A DNA stretch of 64,000 bases from Paraburkholderia xenovorans LB400 (GCF_000013645.1 NC_007953.1:682001-746000); one strand, 5' to 3'. Counted from the stretch's first letter, positions 42,631 through 52,567 are shown. Program-made: numbers and translations. The notes: a model not told the origin generated them from the sequence alone.

Positions 42631-44628
42631 TCAACCCCGCACGCTCGCAGACTCCGCGAGCACGGCCACGGCCGCCGCGTCATCGCCCGGCATGCTCTGG
42701 TATTGCTCCAGTTCCGCCTCGCTGCGATGACACAGCACCTGCGCGCCGCTCGCGAGCGTGCGCTCGGTCGGCGCGGTGCGATTGCAAACCCCGTCGATCC
42801 GCATCGGGCAACGCGCGAGAAACGTGCACAACTCCGGCTCGTGCGTCGCTTCGCCAATCGGCGGCAGCGCGCGATGACAACGTTCGTCCGCTTCCTCGAG
42901 CCACCCCGCGCGCAACTCCGGCGCGGACGACACGAGCAGATGCGAATACGGGTGATACGGCGGTGCCGACAGCGCGTCGCGAGTGCCAGTCTCGACCCGG
43001 TGCCCCGCATACAGCACGACGATGTCATCGCTGATCGCGCGGACCTTGGCAATGTCGTGCGTGATGAACAGGTACGACACACCGAGCTTTTTCTGCAGAT
43101 CGCGCAGCAGTTCGAGGATCGCCGCGCCGACCACCGTGTCGAGCGCGGACGTCACTTCGTCGCACAGGATCAGTTGCGGTTCGGCGGCGAGCGCCCGCGC
43201 CAGATTCACACGCTGCTTCTGTCCGCCAGACAATTCGCCGGTACGGCGCTGGGCGAGTTCGGCGGGCAGCCGCACGAGATTGAGCAGTTCGGCCACGCGG
43301 CGCTTCGCGGCGTCGCCCTTCATGCCGTGATAGAACTTCAGCGGCCGCGCAAGCGTGCGCTCCACGGTATGGGTCGGGTTGAGCGCGGTGTCGGCGTTTT
43401 GGAACACGATGTGGATGCAGCGGAACTGTTCGCGGCTGCGACGGCGCAGGTCGGCCGCCAGCGGCTTGCCGTCGAGCAGCAGCGTGCCGCGCGCCATCGG
43501 CACCAGTCCGGCGATCACCTTCGCGAGTGTGGTCTTGCCCGAGCCGGATTCGCCGATCACGCCGACCGTCTGTCCGCGGCCGATCACGAGGTCCACGTCG
43601 TTCAGGATCACCTTGTTCGGCCAGCCTTTCGCATTGGTGCCGCCGTAACCGGCGGTCAGACGGCGCAGTTCGAGCAGCGGCGCGGCGGCTGGCCGAGGTT
43701 GCAGCGCGGACCCGTCAGCCACCGCGGTCGCGGCCGTACCCGCCGGCACCGGCGCAAACGGCATATCCGGCATAACCGGCGTAACCGCGGCAATCAGGCT
43801 CTGCGTATAAGGATGCGCCGGCGCATGCAGAATCTGCTCCGTGCGGCCCGTTTCGCGAATCTCGCCGTTGCTCAGCACGACGATCCGATCCGCCATCTGC
43901 GCGACCACCGCCAGATCGTGCGACACGTAGACCGCCGTCATCCCGCACTGACGGATCACGCGGCGGAACGCCTGCAATACGTCGATCTGCGTGGTCACGT
44001 CGAGCGCCGTGGTGGGTTCGTCGAGGATCACGAGTTCCGGATCGGTGATCAGCGCCATCGCCGCCATCAACCGCTGCAACTGTCCGCCCGATACCTGGTG
44101 CGGATAGCGCCGCCCGATCGTCTCCGGTTCCGGCAGGGCGAGCGCCCGGAACAGTTCGACCGCCTTTTCCTGCGCCGCGCGTTTGGCGAGCGTGCCGTGA
44201 ATCAGCGCGCTTTCGATCACCTGGTCCATGATCGTGCGCGCCGGGTTGAACGCGGCGGCCGCGCTCTGCGCGATATACGCTACCTTGCGGCCGCGCAGGT
44301 CGGCGAGCGCTATCGGTGACAACCCGAGCACGTCGGTGTCGCCGACCTGGATTGCGCCGCCCGCGATCCGGCAGCCGCTGCGCGCGTGGCCCATCAGCGA
44401 CAGCGCGATCGTGGTCTTGCCCGAGCCGGATTCGCCGATCAGCGCGAGCACCTCGCCGCGCGCGATCTCGAAGTCGATGTCGTGGACAATCGTCGTATCC
44501 GGCTCGCCCGCACGGCTGCCGACCACGCGCAACCCGCGCACCTCGACGAGATTCGACGACGGCAACGGCGCGCCGCCCGATCTGGCCATGAAGGCCGCAT
44601 GGGCACGTCTGAAAAGATGGGCCTTCAT
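42631..44628 (-). CDS. Peptide-type ABC transporter, fused double ATPase (DppD-DppF)
   Basis: The 665-residue protein holds two ATPase domains. Domain 1 has ALIGESGSGKTTIALSLMG, VSGGQLQRLMAAMA and LVILDEPTTALD. Domain 2 has VIGESGSGKTTLAKV, LSGGQKQRVNLARAL and LILCDEVTSALD. Each ends with an oligopeptide-type C-terminal segment, including the Cys-containing CTFLARCPMRIDGVCN. It drives import through the DppBC-like permeases. The ATG at 44628 overlaps the permease stop by one base (TGATG); the long open frame upstream is not coding. Confidence 0.9.
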   Translation of the reverse strand: MKAHLFRRAHAAFMARSGGAPLPSSNLVEVRGLRVVGSRAGEPDTTIVHDIDFEIARGEVLALIGESGSGKTTIALSLMGHARSGCRIAGGAIQVGDTDVLGLSPIALADLRGRKVAYIAQSAAAAFNPARTIMDQVIESALIHGTLAKRAAQEKAVELFRALALPEPETIGRRYPHQVSGGQLQRLMAAMALITDPELVILDEPTTALDVTTQIDVLQAFRRVIRQCGMTAVYVSHDLAVVAQMADRIVVLSNGEIRETGRTEQILHAPAHPYTQSLIAAVTPVMPDMPFAPVPAGTAATAVADGSALQPRPAAAPLLELRRLTAGYGGTNAKGWPNKVILNDVDLVIGRGQTVGVIGESGSGKTTLAKVIAGLVPMARGTLLLDGKPLAADLRRRSREQFRCIHIVFQNADTALNPTHTVERTLARPLKFYHGMKGDAAKRRVAELLNLVRLPAELAQRRTGELSGGQKQRVNLARALAAEPQLILCDEVTSALDTVVGAAILELLRDLQKKLGVSYLFITHDIAKVRAISDDIVVLYAGHRVETGTRDALSAPPYHPYSHLLVSSAPELRAGWLEEADERCHRALPPIGEATHEPELCTFLARCPMRIDGVCNRTAPTERTLASGAQVLCHRSEAELEQYQSMPGDDAAAVAVLAESASVRG

Positions 44629-45620
44629 CAATGACCTCCATCGGCATCGGCCGCGCCTTTGAGGCGGCCCCGGTGCGGCAGCCCGTCGATCAGCAGGTTC
44701 ACGCCGACCGTCAGGACGGCGATCGCAATAGCCGGCAGGATCACGACCGGCACGCCTTCGCCGAGACCGGCAATGTTCTCGCGCACCAGCGACCCGAGGT
44801 CCGCATACGGCGGCTGCACACCGAGCCCGAGAAAGCTCAGGCTGGAGAGCAGCAGCACGACGAACGTGAAGCGCAGTCCGGTGTCGGTGAGCATCGGGTG
44901 AATCATGTTCGGCAGCATCTCGAAGCACGCGATGTACAGCGCGCTTTCGCCGCGCGCCTGCGCCACCTGCACGTATTCGAGCGTGCCGATGTTGACCGCG
45001 AGCGAGCGCGCGATCCGGTACGAGCCCGGCATGTAGCTCACCGCGGCCGTCATGATCAGCAACGGCAGCGACGAACCGAACGCGGCGACGATCATCAGCG
45101 CGAACATCTTCGACGGAATCGATGTGACCGCGTCGAGCAGGCGGCTCATCGTTTCGTCGATACGACGGCCGGCGACGGCCGCGAGCAGCCCGAGCATGGT
45201 CCCCGTGAGCGCCGCGAGCAGCGCGGCGGCGAGCGCGAGCACGACCGTCAGCCGCATCCCGTAGATGATGCGGGTCAGCATGTCGCGGCCGAGGTAGTCC
45301 GAGCCGAGCGGCAACTTCGCGCTGAAACCGGCGAACACGTCGGGCGTCAGAATCGCGCCGACCGGATGCGGCGCGATCCACGGTGCGAACGCGGCGACGA
45401 ACAGCGCGGAGCCGACCATCGCGAGGCCGATCCAGCCGCCTGTCGACAGGTTCATTCGCTGCGCGACGCTGCGCCGGCGCACCCGCTGCGGTGCCGGGCC
45501 TCCACCGCTGCCCCACGGGCGGCCGGGCTCGGTGCCTTGCGGCAACATGCTGCTGCGGTGCACCGGTTCGAGCGCGCCGAGCCGGTGCGGCGTTTGGGAA
45601 GAAGGTGGAAGTATCGTCAT
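44628..45620 (-). CDS. dppC: Peptide-type ABC transporter permease (DppC-like)
   Basis: The product starts MTILPPSSQTPHRLG with a Pro/Arg-rich cytosolic tail of about 60 residues, then a first helix and the DppC domain (LPLGSDYLGRDMLTRIIYGM, coupling loop near YVQVAQARGESALYIACFEM). It forms half of the inner-membrane channel. The ATG at 45620 overlaps the stop of the DppB gene by 4 bp (ATGA). Confidence 0.88.
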   Translation of the reverse strand: MTILPPSSQTPHRLGALEPVHRSSMLPQGTEPGRPWGSGGGPAPQRVRRRSVAQRMNLSTGGWIGLAMVGSALFVAAFAPWIAPHPVGAILTPDVFAGFSAKLPLGSDYLGRDMLTRIIYGMRLTVVLALAAALLAALTGTMLGLLAAVAGRRIDETMSRLLDAVTSIPSKMFALMIVAAFGSSLPLLIMTAAVSYMPGSYRIARSLAVNIGTLEYVQVAQARGESALYIACFEMLPNMIHPMLTDTGLRFTFVVLLLSSLSFLGLGVQPPYADLGSLVRENIAGLGEGVPVVILPAIAIAVLTVGVNLLIDGLPHRGRLKGAADADGGH

Positions 45621-46570
45621 GTCCGCAGCCTCGGGTTGGAGATGATGGCGCACAGGTCGGCAAGCAGCACGAGCAGCAGGTAGCCGAGACAGAACAGCAG
45701 CGTGCAGGCCTGTACGAGCGGAAAGTCGCGGTTGCTCACCGCATCGACCATCAGGCTCGCGAGGCCCGGATAGTTGAAGATGGTCTCGACGACGATCACG
45801 CCGCCGAGCAGATACGACAGGCTCAGCGCGACCGCGTTGGCGATCGGGCCGATCGCGTTCGGCAGCGCGTGGCGCAGCACCACGCGCGCGGGGCTGGCGC
45901 CCTTGAGCATCGCCATTTCCACGTACGACGAACTCAGTTGCTCGATCACCGCCGCGCGCGTCATCCGCGCCATCTGCGCGATGACCACCGCGCAGAGCGT
46001 GACGACCGGCATCGCGTAGGCGCGCAGAAAATCGTGCAGGCTGTCGATCTCGCCGCTATACGACAGCGCCGACAGCCAGTGCAGCTTGACGGCCAGCACC
46101 AGCACCGCGAGCGTCGCGATCAGGAACTCCGGCGTCGCCACCAGCGACAGCGTGCCGAGGCTCACAATCCGGTCTATCAGCGACTCGCGGTTGACTGCCG
46201 CGAGAATGCCCGCCGACACCGCGATCGGCACCGACACGGCGGTCGTGATCGCGGCGAGCGTCAGCGACTTCGGCAGACGCCCTTCGATCAATTCGGTCAC
46301 CGGCAGATTGTTCGACAGCGACACGCCGAAGTTCGCGTGCAGCAGGCCGATCAGCCAGTGGATATAGCGCAGCCACGCGGGCTGGTCGAGGCCGAACTGC
46401 TGGCGCAGCGCCGCGACCGTTTCCGCGGTCGCCGACTGGCCGAGCGCGGCCTGGGCGGCGTCGCCGGGCAACAGGTTGGTGATCACGAAAATGATGATCG
46501 AGACGATCAGCAGCGTCAGCGCGGTGACGGCGACACGCCGGCCGATCAACTGGGCGATGTTCCGGTTCAT
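45617..46570 (-). CDS. dppB: Peptide-type ABC transporter permease (DppB-like)
   Basis: The 317-residue protein has the DppB start (MNRNIAQLIGRRVAVTALTL), the loop LPGDAAQAALGQSATAETVA, the helix ILAAVNRESLIDRIV, and VETIFNYPGLASLMVDAVSN near the end. It pairs with DppC as the channel. GAGGAGG lies upstream of the ATG. The binding-protein gene is 114 bp upstream in the same direction. Confidence 0.9.
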   Translation of the reverse strand: MNRNIAQLIGRRVAVTALTLLIVSIIIFVITNLLPGDAAQAALGQSATAETVAALRQQFGLDQPAWLRYIHWLIGLLHANFGVSLSNNLPVTELIEGRLPKSLTLAAITTAVSVPIAVSAGILAAVNRESLIDRIVSLGTLSLVATPEFLIATLAVLVLAVKLHWLSALSYSGEIDSLHDFLRAYAMPVVTLCAVVIAQMARMTRAAVIEQLSSSYVEMAMLKGASPARVVLRHALPNAIGPIANAVALSLSYLLGGVIVVETIFNYPGLASLMVDAVSNRDFPLVQACTLLFCLGYLLLVLLADLCAIISNPRLRT

Positions 46571-46684
46571 GGGCAGGACCTCCTCGGTTGCGCTGCGGGA
46601 TGGCTGTGGTGTTGCCGCGGGTTGCCGTGGTGTTGCGCAAGGCCAGCCGCCGCGCTCGCGCGCGCCGGCTTCGTGCTCAGCGCA

Positions 46685-48265
46685 TCACGCGTTCCACCAC
46701 ACGTACTCGGCGAAGTTGAAGCCCATCATCGCGCCAGTCGGCACCGGTGCGAGACCTTGCAGCTTCTTGTCGTTCGCATCGAGCAGGCTCAGGAAGGTCG
46801 GAATGCCGATGCCGCCGTGCTCCGACACCAGCACCTGCATGTCGCCGTACATCTGCTTGCGCTTCGCGTCGTCCGTTTCGGAACGGGCGGCGCCCAGCAA
46901 CTGGTCGAACTTCGGATTGTTCCAGCCTGACTCGTTCCACGGCGCGTCCGACTTGAAGAACTGCGTGAACAGCACGTCGGCGCTGGGGCGCGGATTGACG
47001 CTGCCGAAGCCAAGCGGATGCTTCATCCAGTGATTCGACCAGTACCCGTCGGCCGGCACACGATTGATGTTCAGATTCACGCCGATCTTCGCGGCGCTTT
47101 GCTGCAGCAGCTCGCCCATTTCGACCGAGCCGTTCGCGTCGGTCGTCGCGTAGATCGGCGGCAGCGTCGTGCCGATCGCGCCCGCCTTCTGGAAGTGGAA
47201 CTTCGCCTTGTCCGGGTCGTGCGGCCGCTGCGGCAGCGACGCATTGAAATAGCGGTGTCCCGGTGGAATCGGCTGATCGTTGCCGATCACCGCATAGCCG
47301 CGAAACACCGCGCTGCGCACCTGGTCGCGGTCGAACAGATACTTCATCCCCTGCACGAAGTCGGGGTTGCCCGACATCGGATTGTCGCGGCGCATGATCA
47401 GGTCGGTGTAGAGGCCCGACTTGGTCTCGCGCACCTCATAGCCGGGCGTCGCCGAAATGCGCTGCGTCGAGCGCGGATCGACGGAATTGATCAGATGAAC
47501 GTCGCCGGAGAGCAGCGCATTGACCCGCGCCGCGTCGTCGCCGATCCCGATCAGTTCGATCTGGTCGAGATAGGGGCCCGCGCCCGTTTTCCAGAAGCTG
47601 TCGTTGCGCACTCCGACCGTCGAGACGCCCGGCTTGAACGTCTTCACCTTGTACGGGCCGGTGCCGACCGCCGTCGTGAAGTCGGTCGTGCCGTCCTTGA
47701 CGATCACGAATTGCGGCGTAGCGAGAATTACCGGCAAGTCGGCGTTGGCCGACGTGAGCGTCAGCGTGACTTCGTTCGGGCCGGTCTGCTTCGCATCCAC
47801 GAACTGGTCGGCGAGCGTCTTCACCTTCGACGCGGTCGCCGGATTCTTGTGGCGCATCAGCGAATAGACCACGTCGGCGGGCGCGAGCGCCTTGCCGTCG
47901 TGGAAGATCACGCCCTTGCGCAGCTTGATTACCCACACCTTCGCGTCGCTGCTGTCCACCGACTCCGCAAGGTTCATCTGCGGCGTCAGCGACGCGTCGA
48001 GCTGCGTCAGGCTGCTGTAGAACATGAAGAAGCGGATGTAGTCGGAGCCGGCCGAGCCCTTGGCCGGGTCGAGCGTATCCGCGGTAGACGATGCGTCGTA
48101 GGCGACCCGGATCTTGCCGCCCTTCTTCGGCGTGGGCGCGGCGAACGCCGGGTTCGCCGCCGCCAGCAGGCCTCCCGCACCGGTGGCGAGCATGCCGCCG
48201 GCGGCCAGCAAACGCATCATGTCACGGCGGCTGAAACCGCCCTTTTTGATTTCGTCGTCGTACAT
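46685..48265 (-). CDS. Peptide-type ABC transporter substrate-binding protein, Tat-type signal
   Basis: The 526-residue family 5 binding protein starts with a twin-arginine-like signal (GGFSRRDMMRLLAAGGMLA, cleavage after AFA). The mature part has GGKIRVAYDASSTADTLDP, VYSLMRHKNP, AVGTGPYKVKTF and VNRVPADGYW-like segments of the DppA/OppA family. It captures the substrate, perhaps a peptide or cyclic dipeptide/hydantoin, in the periplasm. It is the first gene of the leftward operon, with GAGGAG about 10 nt before the ATG. Confidence 0.88.
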   Translation of the reverse strand: MYDDEIKKGGFSRRDMMRLLAAGGMLATGAGGLLAAANPAFAAPTPKKGGKIRVAYDASSTADTLDPAKGSAGSDYIRFFMFYSSLTQLDASLTPQMNLAESVDSSDAKVWVIKLRKGVIFHDGKALAPADVVYSLMRHKNPATASKVKTLADQFVDAKQTGPNEVTLTLTSANADLPVILATPQFVIVKDGTTDFTTAVGTGPYKVKTFKPGVSTVGVRNDSFWKTGAGPYLDQIELIGIGDDAARVNALLSGDVHLINSVDPRSTQRISATPGYEVRETKSGLYTDLIMRRDNPMSGNPDFVQGMKYLFDRDQVRSAVFRGYAVIGNDQPIPPGHRYFNASLPQRPHDPDKAKFHFQKAGAIGTTLPPIYATTDANGSVEMGELLQQSAAKIGVNLNINRVPADGYWSNHWMKHPLGFGSVNPRPSADVLFTQFFKSDAPWNESGWNNPKFDQLLGAARSETDDAKRKQMYGDMQVLVSEHGGIGIPTFLSLLDANDKKLQGLAPVPTGAMMGFNFAEYVWWNA

Positions 48266-48761
48266 GCGAACTGCTCCTCACTCGAAATTGAACGCGGGAT
48301 ATCCAGCATTGGTGTTCGACGGCGCGCCGCGTGCTGGTCGCGGCGCGGTGTGACTGCATGAATCGATTTAAGCACTGCAAAAACTGCCGTTGATCGCGTA
48401 TCGACAGATGCGACCATTCGAAAACGCGGTTTTGAGTGCTCCAAACAGCATGTTTTGCCGCCCCTGGCATAGACCCTGATATGCGCTTCGCGCACTGGGC
48501 TCCGCCACCGCGGATAAACGCCGCTGCATGAACATCATCGTAGGAGCGAGTGCGCCGCAGATTGCACCGACAAAATTGGCCGTTTCAGCACGCCGCACGC
48601 GATCTGAACCGCTTGACCGCGCATTTCGTATCGCAGGCCCCGAGGCTGCGAATGACCACCGCTTCGTTGTGCGCGATGCACCACGATAAAAAATTCGTAC
48701 TAGTCACCGGGCGGGCAACGTGCAACAGTCGCGGCACGGCCGACTACTCTGGGAGCGCCCC
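48266..48761. other. Divergent intergenic region
   Basis: No gene was seen in about 500 bp between the peptide importer operon (leftward) and the tandem-GNAT gene (rightward). It must carry both promoters. No strong dyad or terminator was noticed. Confidence 0.45.
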
Positions 48762-49652
48762 GTGTCCGATCCGACCACCCACGCACTGTTCACCTGTCGA
48801 CGCCTGAGTCCCGACGACATCCCCGCCGCGCAGCGGTTGTCGGCGGCGATCGGCTGGCCGCATCGCCGCGAGGAATGGCGCTTTTCGGCGCGCACCGGGA
48901 TCGGCTTCGTCGCCGAGATGGCGGGCGCGCTGGTCGGCACGGTGGTGTGCTGGATGTTCGGCAGCGACCGCGCGACGCTCGGCATGCTGCTGGTTGCGCC
49001 GGAACATCGGGGCAAGGGGATCGGCGAGGCGCTGTTCGCGCGCGCGCTCGACGAACTCGGCGAACGCGACATCACGCTGTACGCGAGCGATGCCGCGCGG
49101 CCGCTGTGCGAAGCGCTCGGCTTCGAGGCGTGCGGCGCGCTCGACCAGATGCAGGGCGCGGCGTTCAGGCCGCCGCTCGTCGCACTGCCCACCAACGAAC
49201 GGTTGCGTCCGCTCGGCGCGCGCGATACGGCACAACTGGTCGCGCTCGCGTCGCGCGCAAGCGGTCTCGACCGTAGTCTCGTGCTGCCGCCGCTGCTCGA
49301 TCTGGCCGATGGCATCGCGCTCGATCGCGACGGCGAACTGCTCGGTTTCTCGCTGTTTCGACGCTTCGGACGCGGGTTCATCATCGGCCCGGTGGTCGCT
49401 GGGGACGCGCCGGACGGCGTTCATGCGAAGGCGCTGATCCGCCACTGGCTCGCACTGAACGAAGGCGCGCTGATCCGTATCGACGCGCCGCATGGACACG
49501 GCTTGGACGCGTGGCTGAGCGGGCTCGGAATCGTGCGGACGGAGACGGTGGTGAAGATGCGGCGACTTGCCGATGCGACGCGTCGGAGGGAAACGGATAT
49601 TGCCGACGGCGCGTTGCATCAATATGCGGTGATCATGCAGTCGCTTGCGTGA
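48762..49652 (+). CDS. Tandem GNAT acetyltransferase (copy 1)
   Basis: The protein of about 296 residues has an N-terminal GNAT domain with the acetyl-CoA loop VAPEHRGKGIGEALFARAL and a second, diverged GNAT-like half (DRSLVLPPLLDLADGIAL, LLGFSLFRRFGRGFIIGP). GTG at 48762 with GGGAG six bases upstream is preferred to a GTG at 48720. It is a close paralogue of the gene at 63082. Acceptor unknown; the context suggests an amine or polyamine. It lies upstream of the aminotransferase gene. Confidence 0.82.
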   Translation: MSDPTTHALFTCRRLSPDDIPAAQRLSAAIGWPHRREEWRFSARTGIGFVAEMAGALVGTVVCWMFGSDRATLGMLLVAPEHRGKGIGEALFARALDELGERDITLYASDAARPLCEALGFEACGALDQMQGAAFRPPLVALPTNERLRPLGARDTAQLVALASRASGLDRSLVLPPLLDLADGIALDRDGELLGFSLFRRFGRGFIIGPVVAGDAPDGVHAKALIRHWLALNEGALIRIDAPHGHGLDAWLSGLGIVRTETVVKMRRLADATRRRETDIADGALHQYAVIMQSLA

Positions 49653-50045
49653 TTGGGGCGCGTGGGTGGGTTGGGTTGGCGTTGGCGTTGCGCCTGATGT
49701 CTTATTGGTTTGTTGCCCACTCTCGCGCCTGTCATTGCCCTTGTCACTGCGCTCGTTCTTACGCACATCGTCGCGTTCGTCAAGTTCGTCATCGCGCTCA
49801 TCACACCGTTTGCCCCCATGCTTCTCCAGCATCCCACATGCAATCAGGCAGCCTCCCCAAAACCAACCCGCCTCACCGACACGCTACCCCGCTATCAAGC
49901 ACTTGCAGCACAAAATGCTGTCTGCGGGTCCAAAACGCTGCACGCACGCTCTTTAGGCTTTTTTTTGGCGGAACGGCACGCATGCGGCTCTCGCTACTAT
50001 CAGGGGGTGAGTCTTACCGTTCGTAACGTGCCGGGAATTACCATC
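49653..50045. other. Leader region of the aminotransferase gene
   Basis: The frame of the aminotransferase is open back to 49710 and encodes a hydrophobic stretch, but it has no ribosome site or family match and is taken as non-coding. A short GT-rich tract (49665-49700) and a T8 run near 49961 are present. No other gene was seen. Confidence 0.45.
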
Positions 50046-51446
50046 ATGTCAAAAACATCGCTTATCGCCGCCGACCGCAAGCATCTGATCCACCCGGTCA
50101 TCAACTACCGTGCGCACGAAGCGCGCGGCGCCACCGTACTCGAATCCGGCCAGGGCGCGTATCTGCGCGACATCGACGGCAACGAGCTGCTCGACGCGTT
50201 TTCGGGCCTGTGGTGCGTGAACGTCGGCTACGGCCAGCAGAGCATCGTCGAAGCGGCGACGCGTCAGATGACGAAGCTGCCGTATGCCACCACCTATTTC
50301 CACTTTTCGTCGGAGCCCGCGATCGAACTGGCCGACAAGCTGGTCGCGCTCGCGCCCGCTTCGCTGCAACACGTGTACTTCACGCTTGGCGGCTCCGACG
50401 CGGTCGACTCCGCGATCCGCTTCATCACGCATTACTTCAACGCGACTGGACGTCCGTCGAAAAAGCAGATGATCGCGCTGGAGCGCGGCTATCACGGCTC
50501 GTCGTCGGTCGGCGCGGGACTCACCGCACTGCCCGCGTTCCATCGCAACTTCGATCTGCCGCTGCCGCACCAGCATCATCTGCCGTCGCCGTATGCGTAC
50601 CGTCAGACGCATGGCGACGACGCGCAGGCGCTGATCGCCGCGTCGGTCGCCGCTCTCGAAGCCAAGGTCGCGGCACTCGGCACAGACAACGTCGCGGCGT
50701 TCTTCTGCGAGCCGATCCAGGGATCGGGCGGCGTGATCGTGCCGCCGGTCGGCTGGCTGAAAGCGATGCGCGACGCGTGCCGGCGTCTGGACATCCTGTT
50801 CGTCGCCGACGAAGTCATCACGGGCTTCGGCCGCACGGGTCCGCTCTTCGCGTGCGAAGCGGAACAGGTCGAGCCGGATCTGATGACGGTCGCGAAGGGA
50901 CTGACCTCGGGCTATGCGCCGATGGGCGCCGTGCTGATGTCGGACGAAATCTACCAGGGCATTGCCGGCGACGCACGCGACACCGCGATCGTCGGTCATG
51001 GCCAGACCTACTCCGCGCATCCGGTCAGCGCGGCGATCGGCCTCGAAGTGCTGCGTCTTTATCAGGAAGGCGGTCTGCTCGCGAACGGTCAGGCGCAGGC
51101 GCCGCGCTTTGCCGCCGGCCTCGACGCGCTGCTCGGGCATCCGCTCGTGGGCGACTCGCGTCATCGCGGCCTGCTCGGCGCGCTGGAACTGGTCGCCGAC
51201 AAGGATTCGCGCGCCCGCTTCGACCCGGCGCTCAAACTGCCGGACCGGATCGCGGCGGCCGCGTACCGCAACCGCCTCGTGTTCCGCGCATTCGGCGACA
51301 GCATTCTGGGCTTCGCGCCCGCGCTGTGTTTCGGCGAGGCCGAATTCGAGCAGATGTTCGGCCGCCTGAAGCGCACGCTCGACGAAGTGCTCGACGAAAC
51401 GGAGGTGCGCGCCGCGTTGCGCACAGCGGGCCGCGCGGCTGCCTGA
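50046..51446 (+). CDS. Class III (omega) aminotransferase, putrescine/pyruvate-type
   Basis: The 466-residue PLP enzyme starts MSKTSLIAADRKHLIHPVIN. It shows LLDAFSGLWCVNVGYGQQSI, ERGYHGSSSVGAGLTALPAF, LFVADEVITGFGRTGPLF (PLP-binding Asp) and LMTVAKGLTSGYAPMGAVLM (Schiff-base Lys near residue 290). This is the pattern of SpuC-like putrescine and beta-alanine:pyruvate aminotransferases. It removes the amino group from a terminal amine to give an aldehyde, which the aldehyde dehydrogenase at 60118 could oxidise. An Lrp-type regulator follows. Confidence 0.88.
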   Translation: MSKTSLIAADRKHLIHPVINYRAHEARGATVLESGQGAYLRDIDGNELLDAFSGLWCVNVGYGQQSIVEAATRQMTKLPYATTYFHFSSEPAIELADKLVALAPASLQHVYFTLGGSDAVDSAIRFITHYFNATGRPSKKQMIALERGYHGSSSVGAGLTALPAFHRNFDLPLPHQHHLPSPYAYRQTHGDDAQALIAASVAALEAKVAALGTDNVAAFFCEPIQGSGGVIVPPVGWLKAMRDACRRLDILFVADEVITGFGRTGPLFACEAEQVEPDLMTVAKGLTSGYAPMGAVLMSDEIYQGIAGDARDTAIVGHGQTYSAHPVSAAIGLEVLRLYQEGGLLANGQAQAPRFAAGLDALLGHPLVGDSRHRGLLGALELVADKDSRARFDPALKLPDRIAAAAYRNRLVFRAFGDSILGFAPALCFGEAEFEQMFGRLKRTLDEVLDETEVRAALRTAGRAAA

Positions 51447-51553
51447 GCCGCCTGAGCGCGTGATAACATCGGCCTGCGCGGCACTTCACCGGGCCTCACC
51501 CGGGCGACGCGCGACGAAGCGACAAGCAGAACCTTCGACGGGCAGACCGATAC

Positions 51554-52057
51554 ATGACGACAAGCGGCGACACCAAGTTGGACCGGATCGACCTGCGTAT
51601 TCTTTCGCAACTCCAGAAGAAAGGCCGTATCACGAACGTCGAGCTTGCGGACGCCGTGGGGCTCTCGCCGAGCCCCTGTCTGATCCGCGTGAAGCGCCTC
51701 GAAAAGGCCGGCTACATTGTCGGCTACGGCGCGCATATCCAGCTTCAGAAACTCGGTGACGTACAGATCGTGTTCGCCGAGGTCACGCTCGCCGACCATC
51801 GCCGGGAAGACTTCGCCAAGTTCGAGGCGGCGATCCGTCCGGTGGACGAAATCGTCGAATGCCATCTCGCGAGCGGCGGCTACGACTACCTGCTGAAGTT
51901 CGTCACGCGCAGCGTCAACCACTATCAGAGCGTGATCGAGGGACTGCTGGAACGCGATATCGGCATCGAGAAATATTTCAGCTACGTCATCATCAAGACG
52001 CCATTCGTAAAATCCGAATACCCGCTCGAAACGCTGTTCTCGCAACAGCATCAGTGA
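51554..52057 (+). CDS. Lrp/AsnC family transcriptional regulator
   Basis: The 167-residue protein has the N-terminal HTH (KLDRIDLRILSQLQKKGRIT, GLSPSPCLIRVKRLEKAG) and a C-terminal RAM domain with ECHLASGGYDYLLKFVTRSV. It senses an amino acid and likely controls the aminotransferase gene 107 bp upstream. A strong terminator follows 20 bp after its stop. Confidence 0.92.
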   Translation: MTTSGDTKLDRIDLRILSQLQKKGRITNVELADAVGLSPSPCLIRVKRLEKAGYIVGYGAHIQLQKLGDVQIVFAEVTLADHRREDFAKFEAAIRPVDEIVECHLASGGYDYLLKFVTRSVNHYQSVIEGLLERDIGIEKYFSYVIIKTPFVKSEYPLETLFSQQHQ

Positions 52058-52076
52058 AATCGGGTGCATGAAAGAC

Positions 52077-52110
52077 GAAAGGTCACCGGCGTGATTGCCG
52101 GTGGCCTTTC
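52077..52110 (+). terminator. Intrinsic terminator after the Lrp-type gene
   Basis: GAAAGGTCACCGGC pairs with GCCGGTGGCCTTTC (one T/G mismatch) around the loop GTGATT, giving a 14-bp stem between the Lrp gene and the convergent AraC gene. It probably serves both directions. Confidence 0.8.
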
Positions 52111-52171
52111 AGTTTCTGGTCAGCGTTAATGGTTGGCTGGGTCGGCCAGGTTGGCGGTGAGCCGTCGGTGA

Positions 52172-52567
52172 TCAACCGCTGGCGCTCAGCCACTCCCCCG
52201 GCGTTCTGCCGAGCACGCGCTTGAAATGCCGGCACAGGTGACTCTGATCGAAGAAGCCGACTTCGGTCGCGACAATCGACGGCGGCAGGCCGCGCCGCAG
52301 CAGACGCTGCGCATGCCGAACCCGTACCAGCCGCACGTACTGCTGCGGCGACACGCCGATCTCGGCGCTAAAGCGCACTGCAAACCTCGAAATGCTCAGG
52401 CCGGCAACGGCCGCGAGTTCGGACAGGCTGATCGGATCGGCAAAACACGCGTCGATGAAATCGAGCGCACGCTGCACCGCGCGGCTCGCACGGTCCGGTG
52501 CGGACGACGTCGACGGTGACGACAGCGCCCACGAAGATGCAGACGAGATCGGGCTCAGGCTCAGCAT
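52172..52567 (-). CDS. Small AraC-type regulator (paralogue of the one at 37773)
   Basis: The 131-residue protein has two HTH motifs (SLSELAAVAGLSISRFAVRF, ATEVGFFDQSHLCRHFKRVL) and a Ser/Ala-rich N-terminal tail without a sensor domain. GGAG lies 5 nt before the ATG at 52567; a TTG at 52582 overlapping the oxidoreductase stop is an alternative. It is the last gene of the leftward oxidase operon, and likely its regulator. Confidence 0.82.
   Translation of the reverse strand: MLSLSPISSASSWALSSPSTSSAPDRASRAVQRALDFIDACFADPISLSELAAVAGLSISRFAVRFSAEIGVSPQQYVRLVRVRHAQRLLRRGLPPSIVATEVGFFDQSHLCRHFKRVLGRTPGEWLSASG

Noticed and set aside
44631..45683. Long plus-strand open frame opposite the permease gene
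   Set aside because: It is rich in Arg, His and Gln, lies antisense to a clear DppC-type gene and has no ribosome site.
49710..50045. In-frame upstream extension of the aminotransferase with a hydrophobic start
   Set aside because: It looks like a signal peptide, but class III aminotransferases are cytosolic; the family N-terminus begins at 50046 and no ribosome site supports the longer form.
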